A DNA stretch of 64,000 bases from Tyto alba (taxonomy: Eukaryota > Chordata > Aves > Strigiformes > Tytonidae), in NCBI RefSeq assembly GCF_018691265.1, contig NW_024881330.1, positions 17,380,886 through 17,444,885 on the forward strand. The letters are read 5' to 3'. Below are positions 37,614 to 51,529 of the stretch, piece by piece. Position 1 is the first letter of the stretch. Each line of letters begins with the position of its first letter. The translations under genes and the position numbers were made by a program. The notes under the pieces are model-generated. The model saw only the letters and a list, made by a program, of their open reading frames with translations. It was not told the origin of the DNA and made no database searches.

Positions 37614-39194
37614 TTCTAATCAGTGTCATTCTGAAACAGACTTCCAGCATAATAGGACCAAAAAAAACCTTGACTACTTTTAATACAAAGGTTGACCAGT
37701 CTATGTAAAGCAATATTGGAATATTATACAAAGTCATACTTGTTCTTGTTCGAGGGTTTCTATGTTTTTATTCTTAAAAATAAAAGAAGTCAAAATATTC
37801 CCAGCAGCTACTGAATAAAATTTAACTGTATTCTGTTAGGGTCTGTTACTAAAGAAAATAAAGTTATTCTTTAATAACAGCACCTCTACAAGCATATATT
37901 CTTCCCAAAATTTCAGAGGTAAGTTACAAAATGATATAAAACATGATCCATTGTAGTTTAGTACTCAGAGGGATTATCGCTTTTCCAGTGGTTTTGTCAA
38001 AAATATGTAGTTTATTACAATTAACTAAAAAAAATGACCTTGAATTAGTATTTAATTTCTCTATTTAGCCAACTTTTAGTAACCAGTAGAACTATAGTGC
38101 TATACCATTACTTCCAAATTAAAGCTGGGTGGTGGATGCCACATTAAATTTCTTTTGGGAGGTGTCTTCTAGAGGATAGTTCTTTATTTCATGTATGTAA
38201 CATTCTCCAACCCTGGTTATACTTTATTGCAGAGACTGGAGAGTTCCTGCAATGTAGCATTTTAGCCAACGAGGACTTTCTGTCGTCTTTAACTCCTAAG
38301 CAGGTCAGTAATTGAATAAGGAAGAAATTACACTGGAGATTTCGAGTTGCCCTGCCACTTCTGGGGATGCATTTGCTGTAAGCAATTACAGTCATCACAG
38401 ATTACAATTTTCACTTTGCTTTTCACAGGTAGGTACAATATTGCAGTTTTGAGAAGGTAGTTTCTGAATATTGAATGAGAAATATTCCCAAAACAGTGTT
38501 TCTCTCATCAAGCTAAAAGGAAGATGAAAGAAATCCATATCCCTGTCAACAACCAACACTTTGTTTTTACAACCTGACAGGAGTATACAGTCCCTACAAT
38601 TTGACCAGTGAATGAAGAACAGAAAACAGTGTATAATGTGGTTTATGATGTGGTTTTTACTGCCCTCAATATACATTATTTTGTTATATGTCAATGACAA
38701 TAATATTAATGTCAAAGCAAAAAAAAAAAAAAAGGTGAAAATTCAATTATAAATAAGATTATGAAATAATCTTACATGTTTTCTCTCACATTCATTGTTC
38801 AGAGGAATACTTTCTATCTTTCATCGTCTTTGCACATTACTATATTGTATGATTTTATAAGCCTTGAAAAGATACAGTAGAATCGTTATATGTTGGCATA
38901 TTTAGTGAGATTAACAGAATTTAGAAAAAAAAAGTTAATTTACAGATAAAGTGTCAGTTACAGTGTGTAAGGAATGGGAAGATAATCAATATTTCAGGCA
39001 AAAGTTTGTTATGTAATTAGTCCAAAGTAGAAAAGATCACCTTCTCAAATTAAAAATTTTCCTGATGTATCTGTGGTAAGAAACACTAGCAAAAATCATA
39101 TGAAGTTTATGCACACATTCCACTCCCTCATGTGATGTTCAATTCTTCTTCTGTAGCATAGAAAGCCCTCTTCCACATCATAATTCCCAGGGGG

Positions 39195-39215
39195 AAAAAA
39201 AAAAAAAAAAAAAAA
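39195..39215. repeat. poly(A) tract
   Basis: Twenty-one consecutive A preceded by GGGG. Confidence 0.85.
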
Positions 39216-41909
39216 TCACACAATTGCAAGTTCAGTTGGAACCTACAGAGTAGCTTTCTGCTGGTCTCTAAACCCCTCAAGGAGAAAAGCTGGGAGAGGA
39301 GGAAACTGTCTTTTTGCAACATGTATATTATATTTTTGAATCTTCATGGAAATTCATATCACATCTGGAAAGGGCTGTGTGAATTAGCAGAGGACTTTCT
39401 GAAGAATGCATCTTGTCTTGTAGAATGAAACAAGAATGAGAGTGAAGTAACCTATACAGTTAGTCCAGTGAAAATGATTTTTAAATCTGGTTTATAATCA
39501 TGCAAAATTTATTTTTTTTTTTTTTCTGGTAATGATGTGTCACTGTGGATTTTTATCCTTTCCTGACACTTACTATTTTGGTATAATAAAGGACTTGAAG
39601 TACATCAATCTAGGAGCAAGTGCATATATGTACAAGTTCTTTTGGTTTCCTTAACAAGTCCAAGAGCTCTGTGCAAGAAGGGGATTTCTAGTCAATTGCT
39701 GCAACATGGTGCTCTGTTAGAAGAAAGTCTGGAAAATAATACCATTTACCATGTTTAAATTTTTAAGTTGTCTGCATTTTTTTTTCTGTGATGTTGTCGA
39801 TGTTGATGATGACTCAGTTTACAAAGTGCAGTTGAGGAACATTCAGTTCAGGTTAGGTTTATATCAACTGCATAATACTATCTCAGCCTACAAAAACAAA
39901 TCAGAGAATGCTTTAGCTGCCACCTTTTTTTCCCACTGTCAAAAGTTGCCAAGGTGAGGTCCCACATCCTGTCTGAGATCCTTTAATCATGTCACCTTTG
40001 CCCTTTGTTCTGCCCATGAGTTGAATCTTCTGAAGTCTTAAACATGCATCTAGGGATACTTGAACACACCTTTTCACTAACAATTCAGAATGAACAGTTG
40101 CTGACTGTGTTAACAGGTTATTGTCCTCAAATCTGCCCACAAGTGCCCAGTCCTGTTTCCCTTCTTTTCTTTCTCACCTTTCCAAGTAGTTAATATCCTC
40201 TCAGACAATTTGTTCAGTTATGCTTTTTATGTGCACAAGAACGTGAGAAAGATGTGAGACAGGAAGTTTCATTTACCACTATGTTTGCAATAGACTTAAA
40301 GATAACCCTTCTTCCAAATTCAAACTGCATTCCACTATTAGTTTCTGCTTGTGTACCATCAAGTACATCTACTTTGTCCTACCGAAATTTCTAATTAATA
40401 TTGGAAATGCATGAGTCAATCATTACTTACAGTGATTCACATTACTTTTAAGTATTTGCCCAGTTTTAATTGTACTTATTTCTTTTCATTAAATCTCTGT
40501 AAAAATCATAAGAAACAGTGGCTCAACAGAAATATTTCTGTTTAACAAAAGCCAGCCACTGGAAGGACAAACACTAGAGGTTAATAGGGTTTTGACTGTT
40601 AGGGCTTATTGAAAAGGTCTCCCAAGTAATATCTTTTATAAATTCAGTCTGAGTGCTGGGAGCGTGTTTATTGTATAGTAGACTTTCATTTTGTGTTGTC
40701 TTGCTCTTACAAATTCATTTTATACTTGATAGTAAAACAAGGCTAGACTTGCTAAGCTTGACATGTTCCCTCTTTGCTAAATATGTTTTAAAATATCAGA
40801 TGTAATACAAGTCTTATAAAATAAACAGGTCTACAAACAAGATCAGATTCACAGACCTGATGATGAATGCAAATAAAATGAGATGAGATTAAAATAGAGA
40901 CAAGAAAATGTAATACAAAAAATAATTTTTTTGAAAATTCTATTCAGATCTATCCATGCTTTTTCATCATAATGGTAATTAGACAGAAACATTTCCTATC
41001 TCAGACTTAACACATATATTACAAAATATAACTTTTCTATTGTTAGCCCTAAGAAAACCCTGAAATTACTCACCAACTCGAGAGACACTAGTTTGATTTC
41101 TAGATTATCAGAGAGAGGCACATAAGCAGTTTAAATCTGTCTTAGACACCAAGTCATTCAAAGTCCAAATCAGATCTAATGTTGTCTTGGATAGATATTG
41201 GGTTGATTTATAAAATATGCAACACTAACTACTGTCACATTATTCACATAAATAGATTTAGGAACAATCACCTCAAGGTACCATCATAAACACTCCTAAA
41301 CAATCCTTGAAACACCAGTAAGTGTCTTTCAAATTTACATATAAAGATAATACATTATTCAAAGTGTAAAAGGGTACAGTTTTCCACTGGACTTGATCTA
41401 TAAGTCTATGTTTGAGTAACACATAATTTAAAATTCAAGAATTGCTAAATGACATAAATCAAACACTAGGAAGGCCACAAAGTTTCAAATGTCTCATATG
41501 GTGTGCAACATTTTCAGCTATTGGCATTTTCAAAGATGACTGATTATATTAATAGAATTTGTAATGGACAATAGTACTGGATTGGATGTTAGTAATTAAG
41601 AAAGGACCAAGATCTATCAGACACTGAAAGCACACTGTTGTGCTTTAAGATCAGATGATAATTAGTATACAGTCATAAGGAAGTATTATGGTAAAAGATG
41701 ACAGATTCTGCTATCATGTTATGCAAATCTGGAATCATTGCATTTTTGTTAATGCAGACCTTTATATTCTCACCAGAATGGCAGAAAGGAGGATACTGGC
41801 AAAGAAAAATTAACTGAAAGAGGGAATATGAAGTAAATATTCTTCCAAGTGGGAATGGCCAGCATTATAAAGGACAATGAAATACTAACTGAGCAACAAA
41901 ATGAAAAAT

Positions 41910-42345
41910 GGTTCATCAGATTCAATGTTCAGAAGATAAAATAAACTGTAGGAACTGACATAGTGAAAAAGCACGATTTAATGATCAGGTGTTTTAAAAT
42001 ACCCAACAGAAGAAAATAATCTAAGGTGGAAAAACCCAAAAGGTTTCAAATATTAAATAAAAATAATACAGAACATACAGTGAATGCAAATTACAGAAAG
42101 TATTACAGCATTCTAATGATGTACAAGGTGACTCACAGCATGCCCTGAGAAGTTCTGGTCATTTACTTACAAAAAGGATATCATAGAAATAGGGAGGACA
42201 CAAGAAAGAGCAGTGTGAAATACACTGGAAACTAAAAATCTTCAAAAAGATGGGAGAAAGTAGGCTTTATTCTTAACCTTAAGAAGGTAGATAAGGTGGG
42301 ATCTTACTGCAGACAGTTATCTAATGGTACATATAGTGGATATAT
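41910..42345 (+). mobile_element. Old CR1 LINE, left part of a nested pair
   Basis: Strongly diverged CR1 in plus orientation. 'cagattcaatgttcagaaga', 'actgacatagtgaaaaagca', 'gcatgccctgagaagttctg' (conserved 'ewsvqfwsp'-type region) and 'gtaggctttattcttaacct' occur in the CR1 order. The element is interrupted near 42346 by an inverted CR1 and resumes near 42826. The left edge is approximate. Confidence 0.6.
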
Positions 42346-42815
42346 TATAGAATTATGGAATGGTTTGGGGTAGAAGGGACCTTTAAAAATCATCTAGTCC
42401 AACCCTTCCTGCCATGGGCAGGTACAACTTCCACTAGATTAGGTTGCTCAAAGCCCTATCCAACCTGAGTTTGAACACTTCCAGTGATGAAGGGGCATCC
42501 ATAACTTCTCTAGGAAACCTGTTCCAGTGTCTCACCACCCTTACTGTAAAAAATTTCTTCCTTATGTCCAATTTAAATGTGACCTCTTTCAGTTTAAATC
42601 CCTTGCCCCTTGTCCTGTTGCTAGAGGTCCTGGTAAAAAGCCTGCCTCCATATTTCTTATAAATCCCCTAAAGTATTGAAAGGCCACAACAAGGTCTCCC
42701 TGGAGCCTCTTCTTCTCCAGACTGAACAACCCTAACTTTCTCAGCCTTTCTTCATAGGAGAGGTGTTCCATCCCCCTGATCATTTTTATGGCCTTCCTCT
42801 GGACCCACTATAATC
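42346..42815 (-). mobile_element. CR1 LINE 3' fragment inserted in an older CR1
   Basis: Minus-orientation CR1. Its 3' end is at the left ('atagaattatggaatggttt', then 'agggacctttaaaaatcatc'). It covers the 3' UTR and the ORF2 C-terminus; minus-strand frame 42589-42783 reads 'MIRGMEHLSYEERLRKLGLFSLEKK'-like CR1 sequence (only the first part quoted is conserved: SYEERLRKLGLFSLEK). 5'-truncated near 42815. Clearly less diverged than the CR1 it sits in. Confidence 0.88.
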
Positions 42816-42825
42816 TGCTACTTCT

Positions 42826-43095
42826 TGGACATATACCATGAAAGGACAAAACCCAATGACAAATGTAGCCAAAACAGATATTATAGTTATGAATTATTCT
42901 TCACTGTGAAGTTGGGCAAAACCTGTAGCAGGTTGCCTAGTGAGGCTGTGGAATCACTCTCTTTGGAGATAATTAAAACTTGACTGCCCAAGGACATGTG
43001 CAACCTCCTCTGACTTGACCCTGCTCTGAGCAGAGGTTTCAACTAGATGACTTTTACAGATGCCTTTCAACCTGTGTTTTTCTACGACTCTATGA
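42826..43095 (+). mobile_element. Old CR1 LINE, right part of a nested pair
   Basis: Continues the CR1 of 41910-42345 with 'attcttcactgtgaagttgg', 'aggttgcctagtgaggctgt', 'ggtttcaactagatgactt' and the degraded 3' end 'tctacgactctatgaaa'. Its plus orientation, opposite to the fragment just before it, shows the two are separate insertions. Confidence 0.82.
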
Positions 43096-44952
43096 AACTG
43101 ATAAAAGTGTTTGTCAAAAGCAGTCTGTTTCTGATACAGTAATACTTCCTTTAACTTCCAGACTCTTGAGAGATAGTTTGAGGAATTTTACAAAACAGAC
43201 ACATAAACAGTTGTATCTGACACTACTCAGTGCTGTACCAGACAAAATTCCTTGGAAAATTCTATACTGGTAAAAATGTGAAGCATAGCTAGGGAAGTTT
43301 ATACTCATATGAAGTACAGACTGATAGCCTTTTGTAGTGAAAGTGGACAATACGTAAGAGTACCACATAATTAGTATCTAATCTGAGACACCCATAACCA
43401 GATTTTCAAAAACTATTTCCCATTGGATCCACAGGGATTCTGAGATGTTTAGAATGCCTGAATAGGGTTGCATGTCAGTTCTCAAACTTTTGTCAGTGGG
43501 ATTCAGTCAAGTTCATATCTTGAGCTGAACTCTTTCAGTAACCAGCCAAAAGTGAGAAGTTCATAGGGTCCAAAATTTTGCAGTTTTAAGCTCTGAAATC
43601 CAAATCCACACCTCAAACTAGAAAGCATGATTAAAGATCTTATTGCACATGTGGGAAATTGACAACATTAAATATTTCTCATGATGCCTTGAAAATGTCT
43701 GGGTTAATCTTTTGAATCTGAAACCTACCTAATTAAGGACACTCACAAAATAAGCTAAGTTAAATTTTCTTGCTACAATAATTTTTCAGTTATCTGATCA
43801 CAAGTTTCTACAGTAAAAAGAAAATAATTTTTCATATCTTAGTAACTCAGAAGTGATTACTTTCTTCTTGAAACTTTTTTAAAAAAAATAATCCATTCTT
43901 ACTATTGCTAATTTGAACGTAATGAAATTTTGAAGTTACATACCTAATATCAACAATATTTGTCCTGAAAACAAAAATTGCAGTGAGGTAGAGCATGTTC
44001 CAGGGCTTTATTTCTGGATTTCACACTATCCTGATGTGTAAATTGTTTTTATTAGGTTTCTCTCTACACACTTGTTTTTTTACCTTTTGTTCATCTTATC
44101 TTAGTCAACTATAACAGTACACTGTTCTGAACAAAGATACTGCATTTTTGTTTGTTTGTGTTGTTCTTTGCGCAATAGAGCTTCTGTAGTTGAAACACAA
44201 AATAATTTTGTAAAGAAAATTAGCAAGCAATAGTAATGTCACAATCTCAGTTATTTTACAAGCATTTACACAGACTCAGGCTGTCAGGTAAATGTGGTAC
44301 AATAGAATTAGGTCCTGTGGCAAGAACCTCTGATTGATATCACTGCATTAGCTGAAACCTTCAGCCAAATAAAACAACTTTTTTAACTGACTTGCAACTG
44401 TTGTTAGTGTTCTCATTTTGATGTCTTAGGCACTATAGAGATACATAATGAGACTCTATGCTATGATAAAATAAAATCTCTAAACAGCTTAATCTGCAAG
44501 TGAAAAAAGCAGAATTCTTTTAAAAAAGGGGGTCAAATTCAAAATGAATAGATGATGAGTGGAGGAAAAAAATAAGATTTTAAAGCCAGATCTAAAGAGC
44601 ACTGAAGTCAATGGTCCAACATGCCATGCTAAATAGGCTTTGTACCAGATTTGTACCAGAGAAGAAAATCTGGCTCTCCCACATCCCATTCATTAACAAG
44701 TCTGTCTCTCTTGGAAACTCTAAATTATTTTGCTAGGCTACAACTGTAGTGAAAAAAATCCTGGTTGATGCATAAATTGGAAATAAAGGAAAATATGGTT
44801 ATTAGGGGACTGAGCAATTAAGGAAATTATGAACAAGCAGTAATAAGTTAACAGAAAGATAACAAGTCTTCTACAATATTCCCTTCCACAATCCCAGTGT
44901 CCTCCACCCACTACTGAAATAAACTGTAAATCAAAGTTTTAGGTTGCAGTGG
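43096..44952. other. AT-rich single-copy DNA, no gene seen
   Basis: No recognised repeat or gene; open frames of at most 84 codons without domains. Confidence 0.5.
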
Positions 44953-44957
44953 ATTTG
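44953..44957. repeat. Target-site duplication, left, of LTR A2
   Basis: ATTTG; identical to 45481-45485. Confidence 0.82.
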
Positions 44958-45162
44958 TATTGTCGTTTGAATCTACTCAGCCGCTAAACGCCATGCAGTC
45001 ACTCACCCATCCTCCCCCCACACCCCCCTCCCCCCCTTGGGAATGGGGTGGGAATCGGAGGGGCAAAGGGAGACTCGTGGGTTGAGATAAAAACAGTTTA
45101 ACAGTAATAGAATAATACGCTGACAGCAGTATCAGCAGGTAATGTACAATACAGCTGCTCAC

Positions 45163-45200
45163 CACCCACCCACCCACCCACCAACCAACCAACCAACACC
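45163..45200. repeat. (ACCC)n/(CCAA)n microsatellite inside LTR A2
   Basis: Two adjacent tetranucleotide runs, absent from the matching place in LTR A1, so they arose after the copies separated. Confidence 0.85.
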
Positions 45201-45286
45201 CACCTGCTCCCAGCCAGCCATCCCAAACACAAAGGCCCCACAGCCACACTCCCACAACTAGCAGCCCCTCCCAGCCCACTCCTGTC

Positions 45287-45294
45287 TTTATATA
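45287..45294 (-). promoter_or_regulatory. TATA box of LTR A2
   Basis: TATATAAA on the minus strand, at the position matching 2573-2580 in LTR A1. Confidence 0.65.
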
Positions 45295-45480
45295 GTGAGC
45301 ACAATGTCACGTGACATGGACTATCGGCCAATCCGGGCCCAGCCCTCCAGCTGTGCTCCCCCCACCCCCTCGCACAGGTGAGGGCACTAGGACCTGGGGA
45401 GCCCCTGGGGTCTCAGTGTGCTGCAGCACTCCAGCCGCTGCCAAACCAACAGGAGCTCTAGTCCAGCCCCAGCCAGGACG

Positions 45481-45485
45481 ATTTG
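45481..45485. repeat. Target-site duplication, right, of LTR A2
   Basis: ATTTG; identical to 44953-44957. Confidence 0.82.
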
Positions 45486-47176
45486 TCACCAGTTTGTCTA
45501 TATAATGTTTTTACAATGATCTGTATCTGCCAGCAAATATAAGAAACAGCTAGCAGCTGTTCTAGACATCTGCATCTAAGAGTTTTGAAAGACTTATACA
45601 GCAGCATCAGCCTCATTTTTACCAGAAATGAATTTCTTAAAAGAATTTCTACAGCTTACAAGTTCTTTTGAAACATCTCACTACTGTGCGTGGTATCTGT
45701 TTCCACAGTGTTTAGATGAATTTATGTGATCATTTTGAAAAGTAGAATATTGGCTTAAGATGTCACTTCTTTTTCACTGTTCAGTACCACACCCACAACT
45801 ATGTTGTGGTAACTGATTTTAAGAGTACCCTTAATCCCTCAGTACAAAGCAGGTTTTTACAGCCTTAGGACAGTTTTTATACATTTTCTTGGATGGCTAA
45901 ACTTATGTGTGAATACTTAGACCTTTTGTGTCCTAGCTTTCCTTTCTAGTTTCATTCTGAAGTTCCTTATTCCTTCAGATATTCTCATCCAATTTCTGAA
46001 TTGCCTCTGAAAATCTCATTAGTGAAATATTTTGGGTTAAAAACCTTTGTAGTGATTGTGTGATGGTACACTTAGATCATTATAATTTTTATGATGTGAT
46101 TTTTTTTAAATTTATAGCTAAAATTACTTGGTAACTTTCCTAAGCACTAACTTGTATTGTGCTTTTGTTCTGAAAACATAACTGCCAAAAGATGCATTGG
46201 GAGTTGAAAAGAGGCAATTTGATCAGATAACTTAAAATGTTCTGAAAAACTATTAAAGCACCAATTTTCAGTTATAATATGGTCAACTAATTTACCTGAT
46301 CACTCCAAAGGGGCATCTGAGTGGGTGGAAGTGGCTTTCTGAAAAATCTTGTTTTAGAAGAGCTCTCCTGTTTCTATGAGGATGCTCTGTGAGGATGACT
46401 CTTAGAGTATGTAGTATATCAACGGGGTCCCTAATGCTTTTGTCTCTTTTGAAACTCATTTTCTTCTGTCCCAGAACCCTACCCAGCTAGAATTTTTTAT
46501 ATCAATTATTATGATCTGTGTTAAGACTTTAGTTTAGTTTAGTTTGTTTTGTTTTGTTTTGTTTTGTTTTATTTTATCCCTGTCACAGAAAAGACTGATG
46601 TGGTTTTTAGGGAACACATATAAGGATTAGGTGTGGAAACAGATATGGGAAAGGTGGAAATCAGATAGTAGGACACTGAAATTTGACAGTGTGGAAGGAG
46701 CAGAGAAGGCAACAAGACCTGCAGTAAGCAGGGGGGAAGACTGAGATCTCTAGGGTCCAGAAGTCTTAGGAGATTGAAAGCCTCAAAGAGCTGGAGGCTT
46801 GGTTCTCTCTTATGGTCCTGAGACTGAGGGATTTTATATGGTAGGATTGAGGTGTTAGCAGACCTGGAGTACAAGGGAGTCCAAAAATTCCAGTCTATGA
46901 AGGAGCAAAGTGTCACCATGATCTTTTACCCTTCCTTTTCCAGAACTTTTCTAACAGCTCAGTCTGGGGCACATACATATGTAACCGTTGCCATCATTCT
47001 CTCTCACACTTATCCTCACTCAGATATCAATATGATAATGTTTTTTACAAATTTATATTTTATGATGCCTAAGGTCTGCTATATATTTAATTCCAGAGAG
47101 ACGAGAACATAGATGCTTAAAATATTTCCTTTACAGTGTGCTAAACTTTATATGAAATTGTAACGGATTGTGTTAT
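45486..47176. other. AT-rich DNA, no gene seen
   Basis: A (GTTTT)n run at 46528-46576. A GC-richer block at 46570-46930 holds a 116-codon minus-strand frame (46569-46919) that is L/S/P-rich without a recognisable domain; not called as a gene. Confidence 0.5.
46528..46576. repeat. (TTTAG)n/(GTTTT)n microsatellite
   Basis: Three TTTAG units followed by about six GTTTT units and an ATTTT unit. Confidence 0.85.
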
Positions 47177-47181
47177 GCACT

Positions 47182-48023
<842 letters not shown>

Positions 48024-48028
48024 GCACC

Positions 48029-51000
48029 ACATATAGACACAGATTTACAGAGCATGTCTCTGCATGCTAAAGTGGAGCTTATGCTTTTCTCCTTCTGCAG
48101 GAAAGCAAACCCAGCCCTGAAATATACAAGAGCAACCACAATTTTATGTACACATATTTGTTGCAGTATTGTATGAAGAACTCTGCCCTTTTAGTATGTG
48201 CCAGAATGACATTAAAACAGGTATTCACTTATCTATCAGATGATTTAAATTTGCCGTGTACTACAGTGGTCTTATTGATATAATCCCCATCTTCATAGTG
48301 TGTCTGAACCTTGCACAGAAATTCTTATCTTTTAAGCAGACAAGAATTAAAGATTATTATAAATGCTCTAAATGCAGATGGATACACTTCCATCTATGTA
48401 CATACACACATGCCTCCACATAATAGAAAAATAATACTTGGAATAAACTCACAATATTATAAGTACTTTCCCTTTCCTGAAAAGGATTTCCACATTTCAA
48501 TTTAAAAAAAATAAAAATTACAGACTGAATTAACTTCACTTCCTGTAGGACCACACATTTTAAGCTTTTTTTTTTTTTTTTTCTTGTAGAATGTAAGAGG
48601 AGAAATGACTCAGGCTACCAAGTTAAGTTTAGCGTAAATCTAGACATTCAGTACATATTATATCCAGAAGTATCCAATTAATTTTATTCTCTATAGTCAC
48701 ATTGTGATACTGATTCCAATGGACAGTTACAGATTTTAAGCCTAGACCAAGCATCTCAAGAAACCCAGAATGTTACAAGGAGAGTCCGCATTTACACATT
48801 TACAAAACCCAATGTCCTTATAGTAGCAGAGCATGTCTTAGGTGAAAATCCCAAGAGGCCTGGAAGGAAGATTTTAAGGAAGAGGGGAATAAACTTACTA
48901 AGGAAATAATGTGTCCTGGTAACCCAGAACAAAGAACACAAGTTTTATCCTCTTATTCCAAATTAGAGCAGTGGGCAACACTCAGCTAGGCATAGGAATT
49001 ATTTCTCAATAGTGTTCAGGGTATGTGACAGGTTTTTCCACTTCATCTCTTGCCTACAACTATGGAACATAAGCTGTATATGGCTTTGAAAAATAATTTA
49101 ACATCTTTTCAACTCAGGTTTCTATTATGAATTAATTAGAAAAAAAAAAAAATACTTCATTAAAACCTCCCAAGATCACAGATAAATCCCCAAAGCTTTT
49201 TTCTTTTTTCCAGTAAAAACATCTTCTTGGGGACTGCATATAATCAGGACACTGAAGTGTTGACTCATAAACTGAACTTTTGTGTTGAAATAGAATTCTG
49301 AAATCTCATTCATAAACATTACAGAGGTAATCGTATTTATGGTTTTCTTTATTCTACCTATCTGTTGTTAAAGACAAGTCTGTGATTCTAGGAAAAGCAG
49401 CAGAAACTGCTGGCTTCTTAAATCTGTTAAATTATTATATCTTTCACAACATTTCTGATAGGAGCAAAAAGACAATTCAATATTAATTTTCATAATTCAG
49501 TGAAAATTAATAAATATTTGTTCCACAAAGTATATTCAGTAGTCTAGCTATCTAAATTGGCTGCCTTTATGTCTGCCTAAATCCAGTAAATGAATATTAA
49601 ACTTGGTTTCACATGTATGGTTAGTTTTAGCAGTATACAACTGCACTCAGATACTCAAGGCTTTTCAGCATTTTTTTACTTTAAATTTAATAATTTTATC
49701 CATTAAGAAATCTGCTAAGTGAAATTAAGTATTTATTAGTTTTATAATGTTTAACAAGAGTTTCTAAAACAACTGAATTGTTGTCCAGATTAAGAACTGA
49801 GGAATACATATATTAATTTAGTGTAAGAAAGAAATATTGGAAATATAAGGAAAAAAAAAAAAAAGCCCTAATGCTGTATTGGCAAGATATTTAGACAGCA
49901 AGATTGACAGAAATGTCAGTTTCTTTCCCTGTTTCTCATAATCTAATATATTGCCTATTAATATAATACTTAATTTTAGTTATTTTAGTAGAATGCAGAG
50001 TATTTTTAAAGATGCCAGGAGGTGTTAATATATTATTCTGCACAAATAAATACACTAAGGTATAACTGTAAATATTTTTTTAAAAGTTAGCATTAAAAAT
50101 GTTATTTTTTTTAGTTCTTTGGCTTCGGAATTAAGCACCACACATTTTGGATTCTGATCAGAGAAATTCAGAGACCAGTTTTTCTGGTGAACTTTTCATC
50201 CTTAGTCATTTTCAATCTACCAAGAGAATGTTGGCGGCAGCTAGTTTCTGAAAAGTAATTTTTTTTAGCTTGCTCATCAGTCTACACAAACAAGTTTCTG
50301 TAACTAACTTATTTTAGTGACAGAAAATTACCGTTTTAATTAATAAGTCTCTGTAACACTTAAATAAAAATAAATGAAGAAAACAAACATTTTGTCTTTC
50401 GCTTGCATATGTATGTACCCTAAAGGGATAAGACTGAAAGAAAACCCTATCATAGGCGTTACATTTAAGAAATAAAAGTAATTTTGTTGTTAATGTTTCT
50501 TTCCTCTTTTCTTCCCACTATGAACTAAATATACAGAAAATAACAAGTTTTCTTCTACCTTTTGTATACACATGCCACTAGCTGCAAATGGCAGCAATAA
50601 ATGTTGCACTCTAGAGCATAAGCAAAAACAAAATAGGAGTCTGTCAGTCAGGACTGTGCTTGTTTTATTTTGTTTATAAAATTAAAATATAAGGCAGGAT
50701 GCGCTTAATTTGTTTTGGTCTCCCTTACTTTCATTTGAAAAGCTTTAGGAATCAAAGACCCAAAATATTTGGAAAGGGGAAAACGCAAACAGGAAAAGTA
50801 TGGTAATCATTTATATATATTCACATGCTCCACAATAAAAAGAAATCTCAAGCAATATCTAAACATAGCCTTTTAAAAACTAATTCTTTTCCTCATCTAT
50901 CACTCAATAAATCCCCACCCATTTGCAATCCCAGTTTCAAATGCATAGACACAGCAAGAGTTTCTGCACAGCCCTCCTCAGCATCTTTGAACCTACCTAC

Positions 51001-51529
51001 AGATGTCTGAGCTGCCAGAAAGCATTTATCCACAGGAGCTTGCATATCAGAAGGGGCCCATTCTGATATTCAGTTGTTTGATCCATTTCTTTGATATGAA
51101 CTCTGAAATCATATTTACAATCATGTCATGATCAGCTTTACTATCACATATGCTATATATTTACTCATAATGTTAGCTATGATGGATAGACAAGAAACCC
51201 TTTTTTTTTTTTTTTTTCTGAAACATATCTTTCCTGGCATGTATTAGTTCATGGCAGATCCAGTTAAAGTCTGTGCTTTTTTATGAATAGTTGGTGACTG
51301 GAAAATTGGAACAGTTGGTGTACATGTTATCCTTTACTTACATGTATATAAGTAAATTATACTATGTAGTGTCAATTAACAGAAATATTGCCAATGAGGA
51401 AAAAGCAAGAAAGAAAAAAGGAAAAGATACTTAACATAATTCTTTTCCTGTTAGTAGAATTCTTGTAAATCTGTAAATGGATAAATTTATTTGAAATAGA
51501 TAAAACAAACTGGTTTAATTCTTGTGACT
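48029..51529. other. AT-rich single-copy DNA, no gene seen
   Basis: Poly(T) at 48566-48582 and 51201-51217, poly(A) near 49141-49152 and 49852-49864. No gene or transposon recognised. Confidence 0.5.

Larger units (their letters stand above)
32451..41909. other. AT-rich single-copy DNA, no gene seen
   Basis: No supported gene or dated transposon over 9.4 kb. Long A-tracts at 37140-37179, 37581-37610 and 39195-39215. A possible conserved non-coding block is listed at 34330-34560. Confidence 0.55.
44958..45480 (-). mobile_element. Solo LTR A2, same family as A1
   Basis: A 523-bp LTR in minus orientation, flanked by a perfect 5-bp duplication ATTTG (44953-44957 and 45481-45485). On the minus strand it starts CGTCCTGGCT and ends ACGACAATA, against TGTCCTGGTT and ACAACAACA in A1: the terminal T and C are each mutated, and the ends align base for base. 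TATA box on the minus strand at 45287-45294. A tetranucleotide expansion, (ACCC)n then (CCAA)n at 45163-45200, lies where A1 has single-copy sequence and helps explain the extra length. No retroviral genes are adjacent, so it is a solo LTR. Confidence 0.88.

Noticed and set aside
2386..45480. A1 and A2 as the two LTRs of one 43-kb provirus
   Set aside because: They are in opposite orientation and have different target duplications, so they are separate solo LTRs.
46569..46919. 116-codon minus-strand frame
   Set aside because: L/S/P-rich translation without motif, in a locally purine-rich block; no support as a gene.
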